Assembly (NCBI RefSeq): GCF_030269925.1
Contig: NC_085125.1
Span: 806,001 to 870,000, forward strand
Direction of reading: 5' to 3'
Source of the DNA: Bombyx mori
Taxonomy: Eukaryota; Arthropoda; Insecta; Lepidoptera; Bombycidae
Length of the DNA stretch: 64,000 nucleotides
Below the pieces are notes generated by a model. It was not told the origin of the DNA. It did no database searches and saw nothing but the letters and a program-made list of their open reading frames with translations. The translations under genes were made by a program, and so were the position numbers. Within the stretch, counting starts at the first letter, position 1; the number at the start of each line of letters is the position of its first letter. Shown piece by piece: positions 41,932 to 53,449 of this stretch.

Positions 41932-42855
41932 AGCTAAACGGACCCATTGAAGCGTGTAAGATTCTACAACACATATAATATAGATCAAGCCAATTAATAT
42001 ATTAGGAACGGTCGTAGGTATCTTTCATGCTTCAGAAAATACTTCATGTTCTATTTGATAACCGCGTATGCCATTGCCAAAATTCACAGACCGATCGGCG
42101 CAAATAAATTTAAAAGCAGGGTCATATTATGTTCAGTTTGAGAACCTAATCATTAGCATACAAACTACAAATAAGAAGTTTGAGTCATTATAACCTTGAC
42201 ACCGTCGGCGTGGGCAGAACAATGCTTCAGGTACGATGATGGGGGCCTGTCGTACTATTGTCTGTATCGATTTCAATATTTCCGACAATCTAAATACTTT
42301 TAAGATCTATAATGCGTCCTTAGATTGTCTTGTTGGTATTGTCTTTTGTCTTTTGCACGCGGAGATCCGAGTTCGCTACCCGATCAGCGGGTTGATCTAT
42401 TTCTTGAAGATATTTGGCGTTTCGATGTATATCATGTATTATTATGTATCATTCCATATCATGGCCTTTCTTTTTACCAAGAAGTCGCGGAAAAAATCGG
42501 GCACGTCCAAGGTCAGATCGCAATATAACTAGCGAGATAAGTGTATGAAGGTTTATAGAGTAAGTAACTTTAGGATTTGATCATAGCGACACCTTCTGGA
42601 TCCCATTGGAAATCCAAATTATCCAGGGACACATTCAAACATAAAGCAAACTAGATTTCTTAAAATAAGTCAACCAGAACAGGGCACTCGTATCTTTTTA
42701 TTTTGCATAAGAACCTCATTTACCGGGCTCTTACTACAATTTTTAGCATTAATGAGTTACCAAAATTTTGTTATTGTAAGTATCACGGTTTTTCTAGTCC
42801 ATTGGATTTCTTCATGGAGCCAATGTATCGACAGCTTTTTCACATATTTTATAGC
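41932..42855. other. intergenic, nothing recognised
   Basis: Two overlapping plus-strand frames (42236-42532) occur here but neither shows a domain. Otherwise AT-rich sequence. Confidence 0.35.
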
Positions 42856-42859
42856 TAGG

Positions 42860-43505
42860 ACAGGTGAATCAGCTCATAGTGGTTATTTGAGCTTATAGAC
42901 ATCAACAATTTACATTCTCAAACCCACCTTGAGACATTAGTTCTAAATCTCATATGTATAGTACTATGACTGCTCTACCTTTGAAAGCGGAACGGTTCAC
43001 TGTTTCGCGACAGAAATAGGTGGGGTGGTAGTGGCTACCCGTATTGCTTATATTGGTGGACGAGCTCACAGCCCACCTGGTGTTACTGGTTACTGTAGCC
43101 CATAGACATCTATATCTTAAATGCACCACCCACCTTGAGATATAAGTTCTAAGGTCTCAAGTATAGTTACAACGGCTGCCCTTCAAACCGAAACGCATTA
43201 ATGCTTCACGGCAGAAATAGGCAGGGTGGACCTACCCGTGCGGACTCACGCTTCACGGCAGAAATAGGCAGGTTGGTGGTGCGGACTCACAAGTGGCTCT
43301 ACCACCAGTAAAATTACGTAATTTCTAAATTTTTCGTTACCGGACGCGATTATTTCTTCATCGTGGAAATTATTAGTGAAGATTTGTTAACTATATATTT
43401 AATTAGAAAAATTGGTACTTGTCTGTGGGATTTGAACATCAGTAAAGGTCGCATTGCTTGATGCAAAATTGTACCGGGCGTCTTATCTTTTAGGCTTCGA
43501 TGAAT
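42860..43505 (-). mobile_element. two Bm1 SINE copies in tandem
   Basis: A strongly diverged copy (42860-43040) is followed by a near full-length one (43045-43505), from 'TGGACGAGCTCACAGCCCAC' to the head 'GTCTTATCTTTTAGGC'. The second copy contains a short internal duplication of 'CTTCACGGCAGAAATAGGCA' (43205 and 43250). Confidence 0.85.
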
Positions 43506-43514
43506 CAACAGTTT

Positions 43515-43715
43515 AATTTTTTCCTACCTGTCACTGGTAGGTGAGCTTAAGGGATCTTCTCAGTGGGTCGCGATTCCGATCCGGCGGTAGATTCTGCGCA
43601 GCTTTTGCTATTGCTTTTGCTAGTGTCAGCAAATTCCATCAGGTTGAGCCCGTGAGCTTACCTACCCATCTGGGTATACCTAGAATAACCCCTTAGGCTA
43701 CCAGTAAATAAGTAG
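43515..43715 (+). mobile_element. LINE tail family B fragment
   Basis: 'GATCTTCTCAGTGGGTCGCG', 'TTCCGATCCGGCGGTAGATT' and a closing 'TACCAGTAAATAAGTAGG'. Confidence 0.7.
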
Positions 43716-44075
43716 GAAAACTGATGATAAGTGACATACATATCGTTACCAATCCCAAGTCTCTGTTTCCTTCTAGAGATTTCTTTCAAGCGTGTTTGAA
43801 GAAAGGCATGTTATATTGCATGGGGAAACCGAGACTGGGTATTCATTCCTGTGCCATAGTGTTTTAAATTAAAGGTAAATGGGAACAATTACTAGGATTA
43901 ATTATTAGGATACATTAAAGTTCATATATATGCTATAATGATATCAAATACTCCGGACAACGAAAGACCTAGCTGCGTTTTCGATAAATACGATGTAAAA
44001 TTAAAATTAATTTAATCTAACAAAATATTCACTCAACTGTAGTATAAATACGGAAACAACATTTAAAGCCCTTAA

Positions 44076-44129
<54 letters not shown>

Positions 44130-44834
44130 GTCCCAGCTATTTATCCCATATGGTGGTGGGATAAATAGCTGTAATATGTACCCGGACACATCACCTATCT
44201 GGGTGTTTCCCTACTTCAAGTGCGGTAGGTTTTGGTATGTCAGATGGCAATCGGTACTTTTTAATACACCCAAAAAACTCGCCAAATTTTAGTAAGCAAA
44301 TGGACAGGTTACATAATACGTTTGGGATAACGGATAGGGAATAAAGCCCTTAATATCTCTATTTAAATTAATATTTTTAACGATGCTATTATAAATATTA
44401 TGTAAGATTGAATTAAAAAAAAACAAAACACACGCAGAGAAACCTTGCATTGGCAATAACAAATCAATGCAACATTACTACTAATTACGATCAATAAAAA
44501 GTTTAAATATCAAATTCGCATTGAATTTGCTCAAGTTTAATGATACATCGCGTTTCGCTACACAAATCGTTAGCATTACAAAAAAAAAAAAAAACTTTTA
44601 TATTATCGAGAGGGTCAGTGGTCTCATGAATGCACGATCAATAGACCGTAAGTTCGATACATTTTTAGTGCATGCCCCCACCCGCCTTGACCTGAGGTTG
44701 TAGTCTCAATTGAGATTATGTTGTCTATAGTTTTAAATTGCAAGTCTACATTACGGCAGAAATAACGCGGAGGGTGGTACTAAAGAAAATTTATTTTTGT
44801 AAATAAAGGTAAGATAAGTAGTTTAACAGTAGGC
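43716..44834. other. intergenic with CT microsatellite
   Basis: It contains a CT dinucleotide run at about 44076-44128 and a decayed Bm1-like stretch around 44620-44780. The minus-strand frame at 44007-44189 is just the translated CT run. Nothing else is recognised. Confidence 0.5.
44076..44128. repeat. (CT)n microsatellite
   Basis: About 26 near-perfect CT units with a single T interruption near the right end. Confidence 0.95.
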
Positions 44835-44910
44835 TGAAATCCATGGGTGGCAGCAAGCACTCACCATCAGGTGGGCTGTATGGTCGTCTGCCTACGAGTG
44901 CAATAAAAAA
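44835..44910 (+). mobile_element. LINE tail family C fragment
   Basis: 'CACTCACCATCAGGTGGGCT' and 'GTCGTCTGCCTACGAGTGCA' with an A-tail. Confidence 0.75.
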
Positions 44911-45049
44911 AAAGTTCTGGCAAAGCGATTCCACGTACCCAACCACAACTTAAATACCGCCTTATACCTTACAATATAATTCCTAAATCTTAATGACATT
45001 TGAATAAGGTGTATCTGCAGAAAGTGGGATAGATTATACTTAACTTTTA

Positions 45050-45306
45050 TTTATTTATTTTTTATTGCTTTGATGGCTGGACGAGCTCACAGCCCACTTG
45101 GTGTTAAGTGGTTACTGGAGCCCATAGACATCTACAACGTAAATGCGCCACTCACCTCGAGACATGAGTTTTAAGGTCTCACTTTTAACAGTACAACGAC
45201 TGTCCCACCCTTCAAACCGAAACACATTACTGCTTCACGGCAGAAAAAGGCAGGATTGTGGTACCTACCCGCGCGGACTCACAAGAGGTCCTATCACCAG
45301 TAAAAT
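45050..45306 (-). mobile_element. Bm1 SINE, 3' half
   Basis: 'GGACGAGCTCACAGCCCACT' to 'GTCCTATCACCAGTAAA', reverse orientation. Confidence 0.9.
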
Positions 45307-46464
45307 ATTCTCTAGCTTCACCGCGGTGAGTCAAGGACGAGAGAGAAGGAGAGAAGGAGAATCTTCCTGGCTACTATTACTGTACTATAGTACTTTTCTG
45401 TAGTGAAGGAATATTCGTAATTGTTGATAAAGCCGTCACTACTTAAACAGCCTGTCGAAGAAAATTTTTATTAAAAAAAAAGTGCGTGCGTACAAAGTAC
45501 ACATGTCAGAAGTGAAACTTTTTTGGCGAACTAATTTATAAGTCTTGCTTATATTTATACAAATCTAAAACTTTAGATTTCCGAGACTTAGAGGAAGGGA
45601 AAAAGGAAGATATGTTCCCGCCAAAAGTCTGTCAAATGTCAATCTCAAACCTCAGTGTTGACAGTCACATTATGTTTAGATTTCTAAATTGTAAATGATT
45701 AATATTTTGCCAATTGAATTGACTAATTTAATTTCATGCTATTTGATTAATGTTCCAAATTCTTTTCATTTCATTTACAAAAAAAATATAAAATATTAGG
45801 CTGTATGGTATGATACATTTGCCTATCCAGTTGGAAAAATACAACAACTACTACTACTGACATTTGACAAGTACTTAATTTCAATAGCAGTTTGATGTCA
45901 CTTCCGTGGCATACCTGCGTGACGTTCTGTAAAAATTTTACCCTCATGCGCCTAAAGAAGCTTCACTTCAAAAATGTCTATTTAAACTGTTCAAAAAATC
46001 TTCTTGATCTCGCAACACCTATAATGCGTTATGGGTGTTGCTGAGAGCTATAAATCAGTTAATTTCCGAAAGGCCACGAGTTCGTATGTAGACGATCTCA
46101 TGACCGGCCGCCATTTAATCGAATCATTTAATGTTTTTATCGTATTTTTAATTAAACATTAGTTGTTCGGAGAATTTGAAATATGATTGCTTTTAAAATA
46201 ATTCGATTCTCTCGGCCTCCAAGAAGGGAAATATTGAACTTTTGCAGTCCGAAGTGATCTCAGATAATCGACTTACTCAAAAGCTCAGCAAACCATGACG
46301 AAATCGACGTAGAGCCACGGCTCAGCTTCATGACTCAAGCTTCAGTTATGTTCTTCACCGATACAAGTACAAGAGAAAATATTTATAATAAATGGGCTGA
46401 TTTTTCAATTATTGAAACGCTCGAGAAAGATGCGATATTATCATATCGAGGGGTGAAACACTAT
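45307..46464. other. intergenic, nothing recognised
   Basis: AT-rich, about 1.1 kb with no recognised repeat, one of the longer repeat-poor stretches. No supported ORF. Confidence 0.4.
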
Positions 46465-46690
46465 TTTTTTATTTTATATATGGTTGGACGAGCTCACTCT
46501 TTGCCAGCTTTGACGAGCCACTTGGCGTTAAGTGGCTACCGAAGCCAATTGACATTTACAACGTAAATGCCACCACCCACCTTGAGATATGAGTTTTAAG
46601 GTCTCAGTATACTTACAACGGCTGCCCCACCCTTCAAACCGAAAGGCATTACTGCTTCACGACAGAAATAGGCGGGGCGGCGGAGGGGTA
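46465..46690 (-). mobile_element. Bm1 SINE, diverged
   Basis: 'GGTTGGACGAGCTCACTC', 'CACCTTGAGATATGAGTTTT' and 'TTACTGCTTCACGACAGAAA'. It is more diverged than its neighbours and has a short insertion near 46500. Confidence 0.8.
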
Positions 46691-46894
46691 GCGGTATTCA
46701 GGTTGTGTTTAATACTTCCACTAACCTCTCAACAACACTACATAGTTCTATCAAGGACACATTCTTCTAACTTGGCAAAAAAATAAAAAAATATATGAAC
46801 TTGGAATTAATCCCAATAAAACGAGTCAGATAAACGAATTTATTTACTCAATATCTTCCGTCTTGAGGTCTCTTTCCTTAAAAGAATTTGCGAA

Positions 46895-47142
46895 AAACTG
46901 GCGGTAGGACCTCTTGTGATTTCGCACGGGTAGATACCATCACCCAGCCTATTTCTGCCGTGAAGTAGTAATGCGTTTCGGTTTGAAGGGTGGGGCAGCC
47001 GTTGTAACTATACTTGAGACCTTAGAACTTATATCTCAAGGCGGGTGGCGCATTTGCGTTGTAGATGTCTATGGGCTCCAGTAACCACTCAACGTCAGGT
47101 GGGCAGTGAGCTCGTCTACCAATCTAAACAATAAAAAAAAAA
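46895..47142 (+). mobile_element. Bm1 SINE, 3' half
   Basis: 'ACTGGCGGTAGGACCTCTTG' (approximate) to 'AGGTGGGCAGTGAGCTCGTC' and an A-tail. Confidence 0.9.
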
Positions 47143-47689
47143 CTTGTCTTAGACATGAGTGACGTGGATGTGCCAAGGATCACCGAAGACCTTTAAAGTT
47201 TTTTGAGCTCGGCTTCGTTGGATTGGAGCCGTGGCCCTCATCTACCTCGAATGGCAATAAAATAACTACACAAAGCAGGATGTAACCAGTTTTATCGATA
47301 CAATAATAGCATAATAATTTAATTTATAATGTAATCCAATTAAAAATGTTATTGCTGCATCACTGTTGGTGATTGAAAAAAAGAGATCGAAAAATAATTT
47401 TAACACACATGGTCTTATTCATTATGAGTTATCGGAGCTTTATTAGTGCGTTAATAGAATAATATTATTACATACATTACTACATACTTATTTTTGTTAA
47501 AGGGAAGACTGTTTTTATATATGTAATACTTTCAAGTTTCACGTCTCAGCCATTAAATAGATCAATGTGAAATTTTGTATACACGTTGTCAGAGGTATAT
47601 AAAAGACAGTTTTTATCATTTATAATGTTTAGTTTATAATTTTTCTACATTAACGTGAACGCAGTAGCGTGTAAAAACTTGTATAAATA
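47143..47689. other. intergenic, nothing recognised
   Basis: AT-rich flank left of the mariner element; the last two bases are its TA target copy. Confidence 0.4.
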
Positions 47690-48997
47690 CCTAGTCAGGT
47701 CATAAGTATTGTCACACAGTAAAAACTTTTCTTTTAGAATGCTGGCCACAAAAAAGTTTATTGAATTCGAATTTCGAATTGTTTATGAAAATAAAAATGT
47801 ATTACTTTTAGAATTTTACTCATTTTTAAATATGGAGTGGACGCTTAAAGAAGACCGTGTTGCAGTTATTGCGTTGCATCGTTGCGGTTACGCGCCAATT
47901 CAAATTTTTAACATACTGAAAAATTTGAATATAACCAAAATATTCGTTTATCGTACCATCAAACGATACAATGAAGACTCTAGTATAGATGACAGGTCAA
48001 GAAGTGGTCGCCCTCGGTCTGTAAGGACTCCAGCAGTGATAAAAGCTGTGAAGGCGCGAATTCAAAGAAATCCCAAACGTAAGCAGAAACTGTTGGCCCT
48101 TCAGATGGGGTTAAGCAGAACCACGGTGAAACGTGTGTTAAATGAAGACTTAGGGCTTCGGGCATATCGAAGAAAAACAGGACATGGTTTGAATGCTCGT
48201 CTAATGGACCTGAGACTGAAGAGATGCCGCGCTTTGTTGAAGCGGTACGCGGGAAAAAATTATCAGGAAATTCTTTTTTCGGATGAAAAAATTTTTACCC
48301 TAGAAGAGAGCTACAACAAACAAAATGATAAGGTGTACGCACACAGTAGTGAAGAAGCGAGCAACCGTATTCCGCGTGTCCAACGAGGTCATTTTCCATC
48401 CTCGCTCATGGTATGGTTGGGAGTTTCTTATTGGGGCTTAACAGAGGCACATTTTTGTGAGAAAGGTGTAAAAACGAATGCAGTTGTGTATCAAAATACA
48501 GTCCTGACGAACCTTGTGGGACCTGTTTCTCATACCATGTTCAATAACAGGCACTGGGTATTCCAACAAGATTCGGCGCCAGCTCATAGAGCGAAGAGCA
48601 CACAAGACTGGCTGGCGGCGCGTGAAATCGACTTCATCCGGCACGAAGACTGGCCCTCCTCCAGTCCAGATTTGAATCGGTTAGATTACAAGATATGGCA
48701 ACACTTGGAGGAAAAGGCGTGCTCAAAGCCTCATCCCAATTTGGAGTCACTCAAGACATCCTTGATTAAGGCCGCCGCCGATATTGACATGGACCTCGTT
48801 CGTGCTGCGATAGACGACTGGCCGCGCAGATTGAAGGCCTGTATTCAAAATCACGGAGGTCATTTTGAATAAACTTTAGTGTCATAAGAATCTATGTTTT
48901 GTTAAGTTCATTTTGGTATATGAATGGTTACATAATGAATAAACTTATTTCAATTATTTTACATTAAACATGTGACAAAATTTATGACCTGACTAGG
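47690..48997 (+). mobile_element. maT-type mariner transposon, apparently complete
   Basis: Terminal inverted repeats start CCTAGTCAGGTCATAA on the left (47690) and end with the complement TTATGACCTGACTAGG on the right (48997). They extend imperfectly for about 28 bp. Both ends are bordered by TA (47688-47689 and 48998-48999). The 1308-bp length is usual for the family and the single gene inside is open. Confidence 0.93.
47832..48872 (+). CDS. maT mariner transposase, intact 346 aa
   Basis: I chose the Met of MEWTLKEDRVAV at 47832 because it opens the helix-turn-helix and gives the usual family length; the frame is open 41 codons further upstream. Residues 1-110 hold two helix-turn-helix regions with an AT-hook-like SGRPRSVR at 58-65. 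The catalytic triad is complete: Asp151 in FSDEKIF, Asp247 in FQQDSAPAHRA and Asp285 in SPDLNRLDYKIW. The 37 residues between the last two make it DD37D, the maT type. The usual NP[LD] position reads NR in LNRLDY, a possible weak point. The protein cuts and pastes the element through its inverted repeats at TA sites. No stop or frameshift is present, so the copy may be young. Activity is inference. Confidence 0.92.
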   Translation: MEWTLKEDRVAVIALHRCGYAPIQIFNILKNLNITKIFVYRTIKRYNEDSSIDDRSRSGRPRSVRTPAVIKAVKARIQRNPKRKQKLLALQMGLSRTTVKRVLNEDLGLRAYRRKTGHGLNARLMDLRLKRCRALLKRYAGKNYQEILFSDEKIFTLEESYNKQNDKVYAHSSEEASNRIPRVQRGHFPSSLMVWLGVSYWGLTEAHFCEKGVKTNAVVYQNTVLTNLVGPVSHTMFNNRHWVFQQDSAPAHRAKSTQDWLAAREIDFIRHEDWPSSSPDLNRLDYKIWQHLEEKACSKPHPNLESLKTSLIKAAADIDMDLVRAAIDDWPRRLKACIQNHGGHFE

Positions 48998-49029
48998 TAT
49001 TTTTAAAGGTAATTTTGATATGCTGTATC

Positions 49030-49240
49030 GATCTTGGAACGTCTGATGGTCACTGGGAAAGTAGAAGGAAAACGTCCTAGAGGCCGGAGCCCCTAACGTT
49101 GGTCCGACCAGATCTCCGAGCAAACCAGCGGACCACTTAGCGCTGCACTACACCAGGCAACTGACCGCAACCGATGGAGGCTGGCAGTCGACAAGCTCAA
49201 ACGGAGTCACGATCCTCAGCAATGAGGGAGCGATGGAGAA
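49030..49240 (+). pseudogene. RTE-like LINE C-terminal fragment
   Basis: The frame reads LERLMVTGKVEGKRPRGRSP, a stop, then RWSDQISEQTSGPLSAALHQ and KLKRSHDPQQ. It is the same family as 39660-40012 but on the opposite strand, with the GAAGAAGAA tail at 49235. Confidence 0.75.
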
Positions 49241-49382
49241 GAAGAAATCAAGTATTGATATTGTGTGTATTTTCATAAATGCGAAACTTTTTCATTTCAA
49301 GGAGTACTTTCAGATATTCGCAGTGAGTTTACCTATTTTGCCTATTTTAATCACGAATCAGGCGTCATACAATTATTGTAAC

Positions 49383-49805
49383 TAGTGGTGGCCGGGTAGT
49401 CGAAATTCGACTATAATTAATTGAAATTATAAAAGTCTGTACACTATTATGATTCTATTGTCAAAGACTATTATACTTCTTTATTCACAAATTTCGCCAA
49501 GACTACATTTCAGACAAACATTACTTAAATAATCTATTCTCAATTTGACCACAGACTAAGCAATAACAAGAGTTTGACAGTAAACAAATAGTATGCATGC
49601 GTGTGTGAGTCAAATACATGGTAGTATGTGTAATTTTTTTTTTGTTGTGTTTTATTATACACAATTTATCAAAATATTAACATTCTGTACTCCTTCTCTA
49701 TATTCTTTACAAGTGTGGGAAATTTCATACTCCTCCGTCCGCGCAATTTTCGTAAAAAGTGGTACAAAGCTTTTGCTTCACGTATTAATATATTATATAG
49801 ATTAT
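49383..49805 (+). repeat. dispersed repeat family G, copy 2
   Basis: Partner of 13880-14295 in the same orientation; same start 'GTCGAAATTCGACTATAATT' and end 'CACGTATTAATA'. No ORF. Confidence 0.8.
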
Positions 49806-50324
49806 GTATTTATCAAAGCGGTTGGCGACATTTAAGCTTTCATGTCAGAACTCGTCATCAGATAGGTCATTAGCTTCAGGGCTATCAAACTTGCGTAATA
49901 AAGAAAACTAGCATCCCTTTCATTTCAGTTACCGAGTTCTCATTGTAAGGTGGAATAAATAGGACTCAATGAATATAATGATAGCATTTATGGGTTCAGT
50001 TATTCAAAAGTGCCGTCTGCAATAAATATATAAATAGAGAGAGAGAGAGAGAGAGTATTCTTTATTGTACACCAAAAAACAAATAAACAGTGCGATACAT
50101 TAAACACAAAAAAGTACAATTGGCGGTCTTATCGCTAAGAGCGATCTCTTCCAGACAACCATCAGGTGGACAAGAATCATTTGGAAACGAACTACGCGCG
50201 GTGTACCATTCCAGTGAAATACATATACATACATACAATTAATACAAAGTATTATAATATACTAATAATTATAAAGTATATGAAACGATGAAAATAACAT
50301 AATGATAAGATAGTGCTCTGAGGA
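49806..50324. other. intergenic, with short (GA)n
   Basis: A GA run occurs at 50036-50055. Otherwise nothing is recognised. Confidence 0.4.
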
Positions 50325-50635
50325 ATTGTTCGAGATGATACCGGCATCCCGTTTTTACCATCGCACCGCCCGCCACCGGAGTAGAGTTCATCCGTACTAC
50401 CTGGAGCCACTGCGGTCATCCACAGTGCGTTTCCAGAGGTCTTTTTTGCCACGTACCATCCGGCTATGGAATGAGCTCCCCTACACGGTGTTTCCCGAGC
50501 GCTATGACATGTCCTTCTTCAAACGAGGCTTGTGGAGAGTATTAAGCGGTAGGCAGCGGCTTGGCTCTGCCCCTGGCATTGCTGCAGTCCATGGGCGACG
50601 GTAACAACTCACTGCTAAAAGCAATACAAAAAAAA
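50325..50635 (+). pseudogene. LINE tail family C, RT C-terminus
   Basis: The 92-codon frame reads [40 protein letters not shown] and [20 protein letters not shown] before its stop. The W-N-x-L-P...VFP...Y-D...F-K pattern is the C-terminal end of many LINE ORF2 proteins. An A-rich tail follows. It is the best-preserved copy of family C here; others are at 36111, 38025, 44835, 50905, 55086, 58237 and 59108. Confidence 0.78.
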
Positions 50636-50673
50636 TTTAATGGGGTGAACTCATTGACCATGTCGTACTTTTT

Positions 50674-50775
50674 TTTTTTTATGATTGAAGGTTTACTGGT
50701 GGCCCGGAGGCCTTTCCAGTTTCACCAGGACAGGTGGGCGAGCAAAGACTCAGCCAGGAGGGGTGGGATTTGCAT
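50674..50775 (-). mobile_element. jockey-like LINE 3' end, short
   Basis: T-run, 'ATGATTGAAGGTTTACTGGT' and 'GGCCCGGAGGCCTTTCCAGT'. It is cut short where it meets decayed Bm1-like sequence. Confidence 0.8.
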
Positions 50776-50904
50776 CAGAGCCTATAACGTAAATGACGCC
50801 CAACTTGAGTTCTCGGGTAGGTTCCACTATATCGCCTTTATCAGCCCTGTATCACGTGTCGGTTTGAAGGGTGAGACCTTCTTAATCACCCTATTTACCT
50901 TATT

Positions 50905-51021
50905 AAGCGGTAGGCAGCGGCTTGGCTCTGCCCCTGGCATTGCTGAAGTCCATGGGCGACGGTAACCCCTCACTATCAGGTGGGCCGTATGCTCGTCTGC
51001 CTACAAGGGCAATAAAAAAAA
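50905..51021 (+). mobile_element. LINE tail family C fragment
   Basis: 'TTAAGCGGTAGGCAGCGGCT' to 'CTGCCTACAAGGGCAATAAA', closely similar to 50550-50610. Confidence 0.85.
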
Positions 51022-51474
51022 AACATGCCATTAAAAAAGTTTTAATTATGCAAAAATCGAATAAAAACATTATCAAATTAACGTCAGTGAGTGAAGCGAT
51101 AGGATTACCAAATAATAATATATAGGTATATGCCGGAGATAAATAACATATTTAAGTCAGATTTTTCAATGAAAATAAACCAAAGTTAAAACCTTAAATG
51201 TATCGAAAATCCTAATTAATTTCTGTCTTGTTCGACTTCTCATCAATCCCGCCTAAAAACACACGCCATTGCGATTTAGGACGCCCAGTTATCATGTTCC
51301 TATTTCTGTGCAGATCAAATCTTAATCGACACGCCATGCTATTTCTTCATTATTCTAATCAGCCGTGTTGAGTGTGCAATTATTATTTGAGAGTATGTAT
51401 TATTCATATTTAGACATTAGACTTAATTATGAGCGTGATAAATAAATTAGTCTGAAGCGCCCTTTTTTCTTTTT
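51022..51474. other. intergenic, nothing recognised
   Basis: AT-rich sequence. Confidence 0.35.
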
Positions 51475-51895
51475 TTTCTTTTTTATTGCTTAGATGGGTG
51501 GACGAGCTCACAGCCCACCTGGTGTTAAGTGGTTACTGGTAAATGCGCCACCCACCTTGAGATATAAGTTCTAAGGTCTCAAGTACAGTTACAACGGCTG
51601 CCCCACCCTTCAATCCGAAACGCATTACTACTTCACGGCAAAAATAGGCAGGCTGGTGGTACCCACCCGCGCGGACTCACAAGAGGTCCTACCACCAGTA
51701 ATTACGCAAATTATAATTTTGCGGGTTTCATTTTTATTACACGATGTTATTCCTTCACCGTGGAAATCAATCGTGAACATTTGTTGAGTACGTATTTCAT
51801 TAGAAAAATTGGTACCCGTCTGAGATTCGAACACCGGTGCATCGCTCAACACGAATGCACCGGACGTCTTATCCGTTAGGCCACGATGACTTCTA
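51475..51895 (-). mobile_element. Bm1 SINE, near full length
   Basis: T-run and 'GGGTGGACGAGCTCACAGCC' to the head 'CGTCTTATCCGTTAGGCCAC'. A short deletion removes the 'GAGCCCATAGACATCTACAA' part. The 136-codon minus-strand frame over it is the translated SINE, not a gene. Confidence 0.92.
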
Positions 51896-52074
51896 GCCCT
51901 TACAAGTGATACGGAAAAGGGTTGGTATCTGTTTTCTGTTTTAGACACACGTGTACTCATATTGATTGATGTGACTATACCGTGCTCAAGTCCCACAAAT
52001 TGGTACCGTATTTTTATAGAGAATCGCGTACTTAACACATGTTCACGAACAACTCACACGATGAAAGAATAACA

Positions 52075-52535
52075 TCTATATTAATATTATAAAGTTGAAG
52101 AGTTTGTTTGTTGGTTTGAACGCGCTAATCACAGGAACTACTAGTCTGATTTGAAAAATTCTTTCAGTGTCTCAAAGCTCATTTATTGAGGAAGGCTATA
52201 TACATCACGCTAAGACCAATAAAGAATGTTTTTCTACCATTTTGAACAAAAAAAATGAAAAAATAATTATCAGAATCGGTTCAAGTATTCTCGAGATGTT
52301 TTCGACATGTTCACCGATTACATATATAGATAAAAAAATGGTGGTCGAATTCATAACCTCCTCTTTTGAAGTCGGTTAAAAAGAGTGATTTTGGTACCTC
52401 AAATAGCTCCTTAACATTCTATTATTCAAAAATATTTTCACTTTCTACGTAAATGAAGTCGCGGGTAAAATTTAGCGTTATGCCCCAAAATAACTATTCC
52501 AGGCGGACGAAGTCGTGGGCAAAAGCTAGTCGTGT
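52075..52535 (+). repeat. decayed Helitron-like repeat
   Basis: 'GTTTGTTTGTTGGTTTGAAC', 'AGGAACTACTAGTCTGATTT' and a GACGAAGTCGTGGGCAAAAG-CTAG end. By resemblance it is a lepidopteran non-autonomous element. The frame at 52167-52379 is not supported as a gene. Confidence 0.45.
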
Positions 52536-52735
52536 AATAAAAAAGTAAACGCAAAAACTGCGTATTAATAGGTGGCACTAAAAGCCCACACGAACAAGCA
52601 CCACGGTCCTGCCTACTTCTACCGCGAAGCAATCACGCATTCCGAATTTGTGAAATAGACGTTTTGTAATGATATTTATGGGCTCAGTTAACTTATTAAT
52701 GCCATGAGGGCTGTGGGCTCGTACGCCCATTTCTT

Positions 52736-52955
52736 ATGATTGAAGAATTACTGGTGATCCGGTGGCCTTTTCAGATTCACCAGGACAGGTGGGCGAGCAA
52801 AGGCTCAGCTAGGGGGGATGGGATGTGCTAACAACTGCCCGAACGCTTCCAAAGGAGACCTAACAACTCAAGAGCAGCTGTTTCGCGAATTAATCTACTG
52901 CCGGATCAGAATCGCGACTCGCTGAGAAGAATCGGCGAGAAACTCAAAGGGTTGA
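52736..52955 (-). mobile_element. jockey-like LINE 3' end, truncated
   Basis: 'TATGATTGAAGAATTACTGG', 'ACCAGGACAGGTGGGCGAGC' and 'CGCGACTCGCTGAGAAGAAT'. More diverged than the copy at 32963. Confidence 0.8.
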
Positions 52956-53449
52956 TGTTTAGGTTACGCTTCTCTGTGTATTACAACAGTCAGAGGAAAT
53001 ACACGTATAATATTTCCTTTTTTAGAATATAACAAATAGGTTGGGCGGTTCTGTTTGATGGGCGCGACAGCTGTTACACAATTCCATTTGAGGAACCGAC
53101 CTCATGCCTCAAGGTTGACGGTGGCACGTTACGGCTTCAGTAATTCATGTACTAATGTCCATGAACCTACACTAAAAAGTAATATAATGAACGCAAAATT
53201 AAAGTTATTAATAGAGTCTAAAAGAGATGTTTTTGATTTGGAGCATAATCGTTTTTTTTAATTAGTATATCCCGAGTATCTTAGAACGAGAAATAACCTG
53301 TAGCCTCATACAGCAACCGGAAAAGATTAATTGGACTTATAAATCACTAAATCGATGCCCAATAAAATTGAAATCATTCTGTAATTGTATCGCATTACTT
53401 CCAACACTATCAGCGGCATCCTGACCAACCTTGACAGCGAGCCAGCACC
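52956..53449. other. upstream flank of the cuticular protein gene
   Basis: AT-rich sequence that should hold the regulatory region of the gene starting near 53482. I cannot identify specific hormone-response or tissue elements by eye. The frame at 53055-53261 has no recognisable domain. Confidence 0.35.

Noticed and set aside
42236..42532. 98-codon plus-strand ORF with hydrophobic segments
   Set aside because: No domain, no splice or poly(A) support, and a second overlapping frame of similar length; chance ORF is the simpler view.
44007..44189. Arg-Glu repeat ORF on the minus strand
   Set aside because: It is the translated (CT)n microsatellite.
47709..47831. Upstream start for the mariner transposase
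   Set aside because: The extra 41 residues lie in the region after the TIR and have no place in the family; the Met at 47832 gives the usual length.
51628..52038. 136-codon minus-strand ORF
   Set aside because: Its sequence is a translated Bm1 SINE; the same peptide pieces appear at other Bm1 copies.
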